Part shown: piece after piece, positions 25,397-33,653 of the stretch
Position numbering within the stretch: the first letter of the stretch is position 1
Layout: each line of letters begins with the position of its first letter
DNA from: Roseobacter sp. CCS2
GTDB lineage: Bacteria > Pseudomonadota > Alphaproteobacteria > Rhodobacterales > Rhodobacteraceae
Direction: 5' to 3'
NCBI RefSeq assembly: GCF_000169435.1
Contig: NZ_AAYB01000004.1
Span: forward strand, 1-64,000
DNA length: 64,000 nt
The notes under the pieces: generated by a model
The model's database searches: none
Told to the model about the DNA's origin: nothing
Seen by the model: the letters and a program-made list of their open reading frames with translations, nothing else
Position numbers and translations under genes: made by a program

Positions 25397-26035
25397 ATGA
25401 CCCCGCAAGACGCCTCAGCCGCCGCTGCTAAAGTTTGCCTTATGGCCCCTGTTGTCCCTGTTCTGGTGGTTGATGACGCAAGTATCGCCGCCAATTTAGC
25501 CAAAGCACTGGTTGCGGGTGGTTTGCCTGCGTTGGAGGTCACGCTGCGTACGCCTGCGGCCCTTGATGCGATCCGCGAAATGGCCACCGTCGCTGGTGGG
25601 GTCGTGGGGGCGGGCACGTTGCTGACACCCAAAGACGTCGAAGATGCCAAGGCCGCTGGGGCAACTTTTGGTGTGTCACCCGGTGCGACCGATCTGTTGC
25701 TGGACGCTTGTGAAGCCAATGATCTGCCCCTGTTGCCCGGCACCGCGACGGCATCAGAGGCAATGCGCCTGCTTGAACGTGGCTATACCGTGCAAAAATT
25801 CTTTCCCGCAGAGGCCAATGGCGGCGCGCCCGCCCTTAAGGCGATTGGCGCCCCGATCCCACAAGTCAAGTTTTGCCCGACCGGCGGGGTCAGTCTGAAG
25901 AATGCCCATGATTATCTTGGCCTGAGCAACACGCTCTGCGTTGGTGGCTCTTGGGTCGCGCCCGCAGACAAAGTGCGCGATGGCGATTGGGACGGCATCA
26001 CAGCACTTGCAGCAGAAGCGGCAGCGCTGTCGTAA
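25397..26035 (+). CDS. eda: 2-dehydro-3-deoxyphosphogluconate aldolase
   Basis: This 212-residue class I aldolase is the second Entner-Doudoroff enzyme, splitting KDPG into pyruvate and glyceraldehyde 3-phosphate. Visible are the catalytic Glu region LEVTLRTPAAL, the GAGTLLTPKDV segment, the Schiff-base lysine in YTVQKFFPAEANGG, and the phosphate-binding FCPTGGVSLKN. It forms an operon with edd under the LacI-type palindrome. Length is normal. Confidence 0.96.
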   Translation: MTPQDASAAAAKVCLMAPVVPVLVVDDASIAANLAKALVAGGLPALEVTLRTPAALDAIREMATVAGGVVGAGTLLTPKDVEDAKAAGATFGVSPGATDLLLDACEANDLPLLPGTATASEAMRLLERGYTVQKFFPAEANGGAPALKAIGAPIPQVKFCPTGGVSLKNAHDYLGLSNTLCVGGSWVAPADKVRDGDWDGITALAAEAAALS

Positions 26036-26094
26036 GGCTGACATATAGCGTCCAGCGCTTCATCAGACACTAGGGTTTTCATCCTATTACCGCG

Positions 26095-26139
26095 CGCATC
26101 GCCGAGGTTTCGATGCGTTGAGCGATGCTATAGCAACGC
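26095..26139. repeat. Two overlapping hairpins downstream of eda
   Basis: CGCATCG (26095-26101) pairs with CGATGCG (26111-26117), and GCGTTG (26115-26120) pairs with CAACGC (26134-26139). The two stems share three bases and are mutually exclusive. No T-run follows on either strand, so neither is a classical terminator. Confidence 0.35.
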
Positions 26140-26208
26140 GACCCAATTGGGAGGATTTTTAAGGACCAAAGGTCTTTCATCAATCCGATCAGATCAAGCG
26201 GACATAAT

Positions 26209-26478
26209 TTATTGGCGCCCCTGGCGTCCCCCACGGCGGCGGGGCGGACCCGCATCTTGTAAGGCGGCATTCAGCGTATCCCACATCGGATGGCTGGCCG
26301 GCGCCTGGCCAGCGTAATGTGCGATCAAGTGTTTTACATCTTGCTGCACGTCACGTCCCGGCGGCAACCCCAACGCCCAGTCAAGAAAGATGCTACGGCA
26401 TTCCGGTGCCGCAATACCCTCAATCGCGAAGGCGTCTTTGATCAATCCTTTCGGATCATAGAGATGATCATCTGTCAT
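26209..26478 (-). CDS. Conserved small protein coupled to glnE
   Basis: This 89-residue protein starts MTDDHLYDPKGLIKDAFAIE, is acidic at the N-terminus, and ends in an Arg/Gly-rich tail (PPRRRGGRQGRQ). Its ATG overlaps the glnE stop codon (ATGA at 26475-26478), so it is translated with glnE. It has CRSIFLDWALGLPPG, a motif I associate with short Rhodobacteraceae proteins found after glnE, but without a known function. No signal or membrane segment is seen. Confidence 0.75.
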   Translation of the reverse strand: MTDDHLYDPKGLIKDAFAIEGIAAPECRSIFLDWALGLPPGRDVQQDVKHLIAHYAGQAPASHPMWDTLNAALQDAGPPRRRGGRQGRQ

Positions 26479-29240
26479 GATCGCTCCAAATAGTGTGTGA
26501 TGATGGATCCGGCTTGTGCTTGCGCCGCATTCAAACGCGCAAGCACATCGTCCATGTCTTGCGATCCTGTTTCCCGCAGTATCAAACGCCGCGCCCCTTC
26601 TGACAGTTTTTCAAAATTTGCATCGTCGCCCGCCAGAAACCGCAAGGCAGCCTGCAATTTCCAAAAAAGATCAAAAGCAGCCTGCAACGCAGCCTCATCA
26701 GCGGCATCAAGCCAACCATCCACGACACCGGCCTTTAACTGACCTGTCGTATTAGTTGCCTCGCTCGCGCATTTGAGCGCAACTGTTTGCGCAAAAAGTT
26801 CAATATCCTGCATGCGGCCCGGCCCAACCTTGGCGGCCCATCCCCCAGCTTGGGCTTTCTGTTCTGCGATGCGCAACCGCATAGCTGCAACATCGGTCAG
26901 AACAGTCGGCCCATCAGCCTTGGCCGCCAACAGTGATCTGCGAAACGTCTCAATATCCGCGCAAAGGCTTGGATCACCTGCCACAGTACGGGCGCGCGTC
27001 AGCGCAAGGTGTTCCCAGGTCCAGGCCTCGTTTTCCTGATATCCTTGAAAAGAGGCCAAAGACGTCGCGACCGGGCCCTGCCGCCCGGAAGGGCGAAGGC
27101 GCATATCAACTTCATAAAGCCGCCCTTCGGCCATCTGCACGCTAAGCGCGGTGATCAAAGCTTGCGTCAACCGCGCAAAATAGGTCCGCGTTGCCAGCGG
27201 TCTGCGACCGTCGGAACTATCAACCCGTTGCGCATCATAAATTATGATCAGGTCCAGATCCGATGTCGCGGTCAACCATCCCGCACCAAGCGACCCCATC
27301 GCGATCACTGCCCCGCCACGCCCGGGCATCGCGCCATGTTTGCGGGCAAATTCGGCCGTGACGGCTGGCCAGACGGCGGCAGCAACCGCTTCTGCCAGAT
27401 CGGCATATTGCGCACCACATTGGGCCGCATCAATCAGATCACGTAGAAAATGAACACCAATGCGGAAGTGCCATTCCTTGGCCCAGCGACGGGCCGTCAG
27501 AAGCTGCGCTTCATAGTCGTCTGCCTTGTCCAGTAACTCTGTCAGTTCCGCATGCAGTGCGGCCTTGCCCGGCCATTCCGCAAAAAATGCGCCCCCAATC
27601 ACGGCGTCAAGCACGCCAGCATTCCGCGACAAATGCTGCGCCAGCGCCGGTGCCGTGGCGCAAATATCAACGATCAATTGCGTCAGCTGCGGGTTCGCTT
27701 CGAATAACGCAAAAAGCTGCACACCCGCAGGGAGCCCCGCCAGAAAACCGTCGAACTGGGCCAATGCCTCTTCCGGCTTGGCAGCTTCTTGCAGGCGGGC
27801 CATGATTTCTGGCGTAATCCGCGCGAACGTCTGGGTCGCACGGGTCGTACGCAGCGCGGGATAACTGTGCCACCGGGCGACAACATCCTGCCCCCAGTCA
27901 GGTAACTTGGCGCTACTGTCGGGTTCTTCTGGCGCAAAGAAGCCTTCGATGAGTGTATGCACGTCCTCTAATCGGTCGCGCAGCGTGTCATGTAACGCGG
28001 GCACCGTCATTCCCATGAACGCCGCAAGCCTTGAAAAGCCGTCCTTATCACTGGGCAAGGTTTGGGTTTGCGCGTCGTTGATCATCTGCAACCTGTGCTC
28101 TACCTCGCGGTGAAAGCGATAGTGGTCATAAAGCTGCTTTGCCGCTTTCTGAGGTATCCAATCCGCTGCGGCCAAAGCGGCCAACCCTTCACGCGTGCCG
28201 CGCATGCGCAACGACGCGTCCCGCCCCCCTGCAATCAGTTGCCGTGTCTGCGTAAAGAATTCGATCTCGCGGATGCCGCCGCGCCCCAGTTTCATGTTGT
28301 GCCCTTCCAAGACCAAAGGCCCGTGCAGCCCCTTATGGTCACGGATTTTCAGACGCATATCATGAGCGTCTTGTATTGCGGCAAAATCCAGATGTTTGCG
28401 CCAGACGAAAGGACGCAGCGTTTCCAGAAAACGCGCGCCTGCTTTTTGATCGCCCGCACAGACCCGCGCCTTGATATAGGCCGCCCGTTCCCACGTGCGC
28501 CCGACGCTTTCATAGTACCGCTCTGCTGCTTCCATTGACAGGCACACCGGTGTGACCGACGCATCAGGGCGCAAGCGAAGGTCGGTCCGAAATACATAGC
28601 CACCTTCGCGCACGTCAGACAGGATCGCCGTCATCTTGCGGGTCACGCGGATGAATGCGCTGCGCACCTCGTGATAATCATCGGGATCAAAACGGGTTTC
28701 ATCGAACAGGCAAATAAGGTCGATGTCAGAAGAATAATTCAGCTCGCCCGCACCCATCTTGCCCATGGCCAGCACCACCATTCCGCCCGCATCTGCCGGA
28801 TCACCGCCTGCGGGTAATTTGCCGCGCGCAACCTCTGCCGCGACCAGCTGCGTGATTGTTGCCTGCACAGCGGCATCTGCAAAATCGGTCAGGATTTGTG
28901 TCACCGTTTCCAGCGGCCAGACGCCACCAAGATCAGCCAGCCCAGTCAACAGGGCCACCCGCCGTTTGGCCTGCCGCAGGCCTACGGCAAGATCGGTCAG
29001 CTTTGTGTTGGGTATATCGGCAAGAAGCGCCGCAATCGCGGCCTCTGGATCATCGGATGCGGGACCAACCCACGCCGCCTCGTGGCGCAAGAGGTCTGCC
29101 AGATACGGGCTACAGCCTGCCGTGCCGGCGATCAGTTCCTTCATCGCATGTGCGAGGCCGGGAAAAAGTGCACGCGCGTCGTCGCCCCGATCCGGGTCGA
29201 ATGGGTATGGCGAACGGGTGATACGGTCAGCAAAGGACAT
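26475..29240 (-). CDS. glnE: Glutamine synthetase adenylyltransferase/deadenylase
   Basis: This 921-residue bifunctional enzyme adds AMP to, and removes it from, a tyrosine of glutamine synthetase under PII control, tuning nitrogen assimilation. It has two nucleotidyltransferase domains: the N-terminal one has GKMGAGELNYSSDIDLICLF and the C-terminal one GSLGAGWLTATSDLDLIIIYD, each with the Gly-Ser and paired Asp residues needed for metal and ATP binding, linked by helical regulatory domains. Length is close to the usual 940-990. The ATG at 29240 has no strong ribosome-binding site. Confidence 0.95.
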   Translation of the reverse strand: MSFADRITRSPYPFDPDRGDDARALFPGLAHAMKELIAGTAGCSPYLADLLRHEAAWVGPASDDPEAAIAALLADIPNTKLTDLAVGLRQAKRRVALLTGLADLGGVWPLETVTQILTDFADAAVQATITQLVAAEVARGKLPAGGDPADAGGMVVLAMGKMGAGELNYSSDIDLICLFDETRFDPDDYHEVRSAFIRVTRKMTAILSDVREGGYVFRTDLRLRPDASVTPVCLSMEAAERYYESVGRTWERAAYIKARVCAGDQKAGARFLETLRPFVWRKHLDFAAIQDAHDMRLKIRDHKGLHGPLVLEGHNMKLGRGGIREIEFFTQTRQLIAGGRDASLRMRGTREGLAALAAADWIPQKAAKQLYDHYRFHREVEHRLQMINDAQTQTLPSDKDGFSRLAAFMGMTVPALHDTLRDRLEDVHTLIEGFFAPEEPDSSAKLPDWGQDVVARWHSYPALRTTRATQTFARITPEIMARLQEAAKPEEALAQFDGFLAGLPAGVQLFALFEANPQLTQLIVDICATAPALAQHLSRNAGVLDAVIGGAFFAEWPGKAALHAELTELLDKADDYEAQLLTARRWAKEWHFRIGVHFLRDLIDAAQCGAQYADLAEAVAAAVWPAVTAEFARKHGAMPGRGGAVIAMGSLGAGWLTATSDLDLIIIYDAQRVDSSDGRRPLATRTYFARLTQALITALSVQMAEGRLYEVDMRLRPSGRQGPVATSLASFQGYQENEAWTWEHLALTRARTVAGDPSLCADIETFRRSLLAAKADGPTVLTDVAAMRLRIAEQKAQAGGWAAKVGPGRMQDIELFAQTVALKCASEATNTTGQLKAGVVDGWLDAADEAALQAAFDLFWKLQAALRFLAGDDANFEKLSEGARRLILRETGSQDMDDVLARLNAAQAQAGSIITHYLERS

Positions 29241-29510
29241 GCCCGCACACTGCGGTGCGCATCTGCGCTGGTCAATGCGGATCGTGTGGTGAAACTATCC
29301 AAAAAGGATCAGGATCAACATGAGCAAAAGTCTGAAATGGGTGATGGCCACCTGAACCCGATCCGGGCGTTTTTCGATCCTAAATTGGCTGAATTCACTG
29401 TGATCTACGCCGCCACAGGCACGCCACGTCATATTTTCCCGATTTATCCCGCCATTCTTGTTAAAATTTCCGCGGCGTAACATGCTGATTTTAATTCCAA
29501 ATAAAAGTAA

Positions 29511-29529
29511 ATGTAAAAAACATTTACAT
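29511..29529. promoter_or_regulatory. Inverted repeat ATGTAAA-N5-TTTACAT upstream of DUF2852 gene
   Basis: This perfect 7-5-7 dyad, extendable by one base pair on each side, has spacer AAACA-like bases. A second dyad of the same design (ATGTGAA-N5-TTCACAT) lies 58 bases downstream, centre to centre. Together they look like paired operators. Confidence 0.55.
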
Positions 29530-29568
29530 TAAGACTTGAAGGTTGGCGCCATACTTCCGATATCTGTC

Positions 29569-29587
29569 ATGTGAAAAGCATTCACAT
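29569..29587. promoter_or_regulatory. Inverted repeat ATGTGAA-N5-TTCACAT upstream of DUF2852 gene
   Basis: This perfect 7-5-7 dyad with spacer AAGCA differs from the first at one position per half-site (ATGTRAA). It ends 33 bases before the ATG at 29620 and would overlap the transcription start if TTGAAG (29536-29541) is the -35 box. Confidence 0.55.
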
Positions 29588-29619
29588 CAACCGCAAACAG
29601 ATCGTTAAGGAGCCCAACC

Positions 29620-30057
29620 ATGAACACCGCCACATCCCAGTCCCCGATGGCTATGGACCACCGTCCCGGCTTTTTTGCCCGCGCCGAGAGCTGGCTTGAC
29701 GAACGTGGCAAAGGCGCATGGATCGCCGCCATGGTTGTCAGCTTTATCGTCTTTTGGCCCGTTGGCCTTGCCCTTTTGGCTTATATGATCTGGAGCAAAC
29801 GCATGTTCAACAATTCTTGCAATGCAATGACCCGCAGCCGCACCCGTCACATGGGCAAATCATCCGGCAACAGCGCATTTGACGCTTATAAGTCAGAAAC
29901 TCTGCGCCGCCTGGAAGAAGAGCAAGACAACTTTGAGGCCTTCCTCAAGCGTCTGCGTGAAGCCAAGGACAAGGCAGAATTTGACCAGTTCATGGACGAT
30001 CGCGCCAAAAAGATGACTGACACTGATGACGAAAATACAGGTTCTGCACCGGCCTAA
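29620..30057 (+). CDS. DUF2852 membrane protein
   Basis: This 145-residue protein has one or two hydrophobic segments (about residues 36-60: AAMVVSFIVFWPVGLALLAY) and a C-terminal charged coiled-coil region (ETLRRLEEEQDNFEAFLKRL, about 90-125). It matches the DUF2852 pattern, in which a membrane part with FWPVGLA is followed by a helical tail. AAGGAG precedes the ATG. It is preceded by the two 7-5-7 dyads, so its expression is probably switched by a specific regulator. The role is unknown; the shape suggests an envelope stress or adaptor protein. Confidence 0.88.
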   Translation: MNTATSQSPMAMDHRPGFFARAESWLDERGKGAWIAAMVVSFIVFWPVGLALLAYMIWSKRMFNNSCNAMTRSRTRHMGKSSGNSAFDAYKSETLRRLEEEQDNFEAFLKRLREAKDKAEFDQFMDDRAKKMTDTDDENTGSAPA

Positions 30058-30080
30058 GTGCCGCGTGTGACCAAAGGGGT

Positions 30081-30117
30081 GGCCCACAGTTCCCAGTGGG
30101 CCGCCCTTCCATTTTTT
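30081..30117 (+). terminator. Terminator-like hairpin after DUF2852 gene
   Basis: GGCCCAC (30081-30087) pairs with GTGGGCC (30096-30102), and a T-run lies at 30112-30117, nine bases after the stem. It probably reduces read-through into the RDD gene. Confidence 0.5.
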
Positions 30118-30135
30118 GATGCAACGAGAGCCCAA

Positions 30136-30579
30136 ATGACCATGTCTTCCGATAACGCCACCGCCGCTGATTTTGATCCACGCCTTTACGATGGCGTCAC
30201 CATCAAACGCGGCCTCGCATGGGTCTTTGATGTTGTTATGATCGCCATGCTTTGTGCTTTGGTGCTGCCCTTCACCGCCTTCACCGGTATCTTCTTTTTT
30301 CCCGCGCTGATGTTGTTTGTCGGCTTCATTTATCGCTGGTTTACACTGGCGGGCGGGTCTTCGACCTGGGGCATGCGCATGATGGGCATCCGGTTTCGCG
30401 ACCATCAAGGCGCGTCGCTCAGCTCTGGTTTGGCCCTGGCGCATACCTTTGGCTACACCATCAGCGTGGCGATTGCGCCACTGCAACTGATCTCGGTCAT
30501 TCTGATGCTGACCACCCCACGCGGCCAAGGCCTGAGCGATCTGATACTGGGCACAGAGGCGATCAATACCGGTCGTTAA
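30136..30579 (+). CDS. RDD-family membrane protein
   Basis: This 147-residue protein has three hydrophobic segments (about residues 25-50, 52-68 and 105-128) and the RDD pattern: an Arg followed by Asp in the first helix (IKRGLAWVFDVVMIAML) and WGMRMMGIRF after the second. The ATG at 30136 is chosen because the upstream GTG frame crosses the terminator hairpin. RDD proteins are small inner-membrane proteins, some acting as ion antiporters. It follows the DUF2852 gene and precedes bpt. Confidence 0.82.
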   Translation: MTMSSDNATAADFDPRLYDGVTIKRGLAWVFDVVMIAMLCALVLPFTAFTGIFFFPALMLFVGFIYRWFTLAGGSSTWGMRMMGIRFRDHQGASLSSGLALAHTFGYTISVAIAPLQLISVILMLTTPRGQGLSDLILGTEAINTGR

Positions 30580-30652
30580 GCATGCGGCATTCGGGGGGCT
30601 TGGCCAATGATCAACACATTGTTAAGCTTTATCGAAACCGACCGGAATTTGC

Positions 30653-31459
30653 ATGCGCCACACGCTTCCCATTGCCCCGCAGTTTTATGTGACTGCACCC
30701 CAGCCCTGCCCTTATCTTGAAGGGCGGATGGAGCGGAAATTGTTCACCGCATTGCAAGGCGATGTCGCGACCAAGCTGAACGACAGTTTATCCAAACAAG
30801 GGTTCCGCCGATCGCAGAATGTGCTGTATCGTCCGTCCTGTGCAGAATGTTCCGCCTGTATGTCCGCCCGCATCGACGTGTCGAAATTCACCCCACGCCG
30901 CAGCCAGCGTCGTGTGACCAAACGCGCAGCGCATTTGCACCGTCGCGCCACATCACCCTGGGCTACAGAAGAACAATACGCATTGTTCCGCGAATACCTT
31001 GATGGCCGTCATGCCACTGGCGGCATGGCCGATATGGATATGTTTGAATTCGCAGCCATGGTCGAAGAAACGCCGATCCGGTCGCGTTTGATCGAATACA
31101 CCGATGCAAAAGACCTGACAGCCGTCTGCCTGACCGATATCTTGGATGACGGTCTGTCGATGGTTTATTCCTTCTTTGATCCGGCCAATGACAAGCTGTC
31201 GCTTGGGACTTACGTGATCCTTGATCATATCGCTATCGCCCGCGAATTAGGCCTGCCTTACGTTTATCTGGGCTATTGGGTCCCTGGCAGTCCCAAGATG
31301 GATTATAAGGCCAAGTTCAAAGGGCTTGAGGTGTACCGGGATGGCGTTTGGAACGCCGTGGCCGATCCTGCAGCTTACAGCGCCGATATGCACCCGCTTT
31401 CGACCGATCCAATTGCCGAACAAGTGGCCCGGATCGATCTGCCCGACGGGCGCAGCTAG
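30653..31459 (+). CDS. bpt: Aspartate/glutamate leucyltransferase (Ate/Bpt family)
   Basis: This 268-residue cytoplasmic aminoacyl-tRNA-protein transferase attaches leucine (or arginine) to protein N-termini with acidic residues, marking them for ClpS-ClpAP degradation. Signatures include [12 protein letters not shown], the cysteine cluster [12 protein letters not shown], and the C-terminal half with YSFFDPAND and [18 protein letters not shown]. Length (about 265-280) fits bacterial Bpt proteins. Donor tRNA specificity cannot be read from the sequence. It stands alone behind the RDD gene. Confidence 0.92.
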   Translation: MRHTLPIAPQFYVTAPQPCPYLEGRMERKLFTALQGDVATKLNDSLSKQGFRRSQNVLYRPSCAECSACMSARIDVSKFTPRRSQRRVTKRAAHLHRRATSPWATEEQYALFREYLDGRHATGGMADMDMFEFAAMVEETPIRSRLIEYTDAKDLTAVCLTDILDDGLSMVYSFFDPANDKLSLGTYVILDHIAIARELGLPYVYLGYWVPGSPKMDYKAKFKGLEVYRDGVWNAVADPAAYSADMHPLSTDPIAEQVARIDLPDGRS

Positions 31460-31460
31460 A

Positions 31461-31487
31461 AAACGCGGGGCAGCCAAGCCGCCCCGC
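31461..31487 (-). terminator. Terminator after autotransporter gene
   Basis: GCGGGGC and GCCCCGC (31465-31471 / 31481-31487) form a stem, and on the minus strand TTTT follows. It lies just past the autotransporter stop codon and also serves as the boundary with the convergent bpt gene. Confidence 0.6.
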
Positions 31488-31497
31488 ATCAGACGTT

Positions 31498-33495
31498 CTA
31501 GAACGAAAAACTGACATTCAGGCCGCCGGCAACGGCCCTTTCGCCACCATCTGCAAAGCCGAATTCAAAATCACCGACGACCCGCATTGCCTGTGTTTCG
31601 GAAAACACCGCTTGGGCGCCCAGAAAGCCACCCAAAGCCGTGTCGCTATCGGTTTCCGCAAAGCTTTGGCTTTCTTCACCCAGCGTGATGGTGATGTCTT
31701 CTGCGTCCGTGGCGCGCCCGTCGATACCAAAGCGAAACGCCGTTTCAAACGCACCGGCCGTCGAAAACGTCTCAAGCTGCACGCGCGCATTCAGGCTTTG
31801 CGCGGTCCGGCTGTCCACATCCAGATTGGCGTTTGTTGTGCCGCTTTCAGAGTATCCATCATAGGATGCAAAGGTGTATTGCGCGCTGGCCGATGGTTGA
31901 AACTGGATACCGCCAAGACCAAAACTGCTGCTTTTCGCCTGCAAACCGGCTGTGACAAAACTGCCATCAATCTTGGCCGTCGCTGTTTCAAACCCCGCAA
32001 GGTTGTCGGCCACAACCCGGTCGCTGTCATGGCTTTCGATCCCGGCCAATAGGCTGGATGTCAAATCCAGACCACCAAGGGATGTCCCGATATATGCCCC
32101 GCCGAAAAGACTTTGGGTGGCAATTTCGATGGACGTTTCATCCGTTTCGGTTTTGCCGGTCGATACCCCGCCGACCAGCCCAAGGCGACTGCCGCCCAGA
32201 TCCGTTTCATAACCTGCGATCACGCCAAACAGACCGGTCTGATAAGACAGGGTCACGCCATCGTCTTTCCGGTCACGCGATGCGCCAATTACGCTGGCCC
32301 AAGCCCCATCTGTACCGGCCTGCTGTCCAATGGTGCGCTGTGCAGTATCTGCCAAAAACCCGGTCGCGTCGTTCAAGACCGAAAACCCGGTTGTATCCAC
32401 CACGGTGATCACATCACCCGTTGCAAACAGCGGACGATCATCGCCTTTGATAATCACATTTTCGACGTTCTCAAACGTCAGAACCGCCGATACGCCACCG
32501 CCGCTGTTGTCGTAATTCACTGTGTCACTGCCAAAGCCCAAATCAAAGCCACCGATGATCACGGATCCTGCACCCAGGTTCACTGTCTGCGACCCCGATC
32601 CGCCCCGCACCGCCTGGCTGTCTTCGCCTGTCACATGAATCAGGCCCGTGTTGGTCAGTGTTGCCCCCGCACCCAACAGAACAACCCCATCCGAATCCAC
32701 GCCGCTGGTCCTAATCGTTCCGCTGTTGATGTTTGTCGTATTGCGGCCTTGTGAAAAGATTCCCGAAGATGCATCGCCAATGGTTACAATGTCACCGGTA
32801 TTGGTGTTCTGCGTGCTGGACCCCAACGACAATATCCCATCGGCATCAAAACCACTTGTCTGCACGGCACCGCTATTGGTGTTTGTGCTGGCAAAGCCTA
32901 CAGACAAAAGGCCATCAGACTGGTCGCCTTGGGTCACGATGCTGCCGCTGTTGTTATTCTGCGAGTCGCGACCGCGCGAGAAAATACCACCGGATCCACC
33001 GCCCAACGTGCTGACCGACCCGGTGTTGGTGTTCAGCGCGTTCTGTTCAAAGCTCAAAATACCGTCTGCGTCAAAGCCATCTGTGCTGATCTGACCGTTA
33101 TTCGTATTTGTGGCATCTGCCCGGTTCGACACAATACCGTCGCCCTGTGCGCCCAAGGTTGTGATCGTCCCGTTGTTGATGCTGACCGCACCGACACCGC
33201 CGGAAAAGATACCGCCTGCATCAAACCCGGTTGTGTTGATTGTACCGTCGTTGACGACGACTACATCGTCGGCGCTGATCACCACACCATCTTGATCTGT
33301 CACATCAATGGCCCCGCCTGCGTCAATCGTCAGGCTATCGCCATCTGCGTCCAACGCCACGGTTTCTGTGACGGTCTGCCCGTTTTGGATGACCACCGCC
33401 TCTTGTGCAAAGGCAGGCTGATAACTGGCGAGCCCTAAAATAAGAGCTGTCGTTGAGACGGCCTGAGACCGTTGAAAAGATGTAGGTAAAGTCAT
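31498..33495 (-). CDS. Autotransporter-type outer membrane protein with 25-residue repeats
   Basis: This protein has about 665 residues. The ATG at 33495 gives a signal peptide ending near PAFA-QE. The passenger (about 40-290) contains an exact 25-residue periodicity: a Gly before I/L/V at residues 70, 95, 120, 145, 170, 195, 220, 245 and 270, in units such as FDADGILS...NTNSG, the alternating pattern of a beta-helix. A linker follows, and the C-terminal part from about 400 has repeated amphipathic strands and ends in NVSFSF, as in an autotransporter beta-barrel inserted by BAM. It is probably an adhesin or surface-layer protein. The number of repeats may vary between strains. Confidence 0.88.
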   Translation of the reverse strand: MTLPTSFQRSQAVSTTALILGLASYQPAFAQEAVVIQNGQTVTETVALDADGDSLTIDAGGAIDVTDQDGVVISADDVVVVNDGTINTTGFDAGGIFSGGVGAVSINNGTITTLGAQGDGIVSNRADATNTNNGQISTDGFDADGILSFEQNALNTNTGSVSTLGGGSGGIFSRGRDSQNNNSGSIVTQGDQSDGLLSVGFASTNTNSGAVQTSGFDADGILSLGSSTQNTNTGDIVTIGDASSGIFSQGRNTTNINSGTIRTSGVDSDGVVLLGAGATLTNTGLIHVTGEDSQAVRGGSGSQTVNLGAGSVIIGGFDLGFGSDTVNYDNSGGGVSAVLTFENVENVIIKGDDRPLFATGDVITVVDTTGFSVLNDATGFLADTAQRTIGQQAGTDGAWASVIGASRDRKDDGVTLSYQTGLFGVIAGYETDLGGSRLGLVGGVSTGKTETDETSIEIATQSLFGGAYIGTSLGGLDLTSSLLAGIESHDSDRVVADNLAGFETATAKIDGSFVTAGLQAKSSSFGLGGIQFQPSASAQYTFASYDGYSESGTTNANLDVDSRTAQSLNARVQLETFSTAGAFETAFRFGIDGRATDAEDITITLGEESQSFAETDSDTALGGFLGAQAVFSETQAMRVVGDFEFGFADGGERAVAGGLNVSFSF

Positions 33496-33588
33496 GTTGC
33501 ATCCAGCGTATTTGTGAAAATTGGTGCACCAGCTTTTGCTGCTGCTTCCAAGTTTACGCATGGGAAACCATTTTATTCGCGGCCCGCG

Positions 33589-33622
33589 CAAAAAAAGAGC
33601 GCGCAGTTCCCGCTGCGCGCTC
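33589..33622 (-). terminator. Strong terminator at the end of the second TRAP operon region
   Basis: An 11-base stem (AGAGCGCGCAG / CTGCGCGCTCT, 33595-33605 / 33612-33622) is followed on the minus strand by seven T. It ends transcripts of the TRAP genes that read leftward. Confidence 0.8.
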
Positions 33623-33653
33623 TGACTTCACAAGGTGATCTGGCTTTGCAGGT

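Larger units (their letters stand above)
29241..29619. other. Intergenic region with paired inverted repeats
   Basis: This 379-base stretch between glnE and the DUF2852 gene has no credible gene. A short minus-strand frame at 29295-29483 lacks support. The right-hand part is AT-rich and carries two related 7-5-7 inverted repeats bracketing a possible promoter. Confidence 0.6.

Noticed and set aside
26079..26270. 63-residue minus-strand frame downstream of eda
   Set aside because: It overlaps the better supported gene coupled to glnE and covers the hairpin region; no family features.
29295..29483. 62-residue minus-strand frame upstream of glnE
   Set aside because: It ends in a hydrophobic run but has no start signals, and it lies in what looks like promoter DNA.
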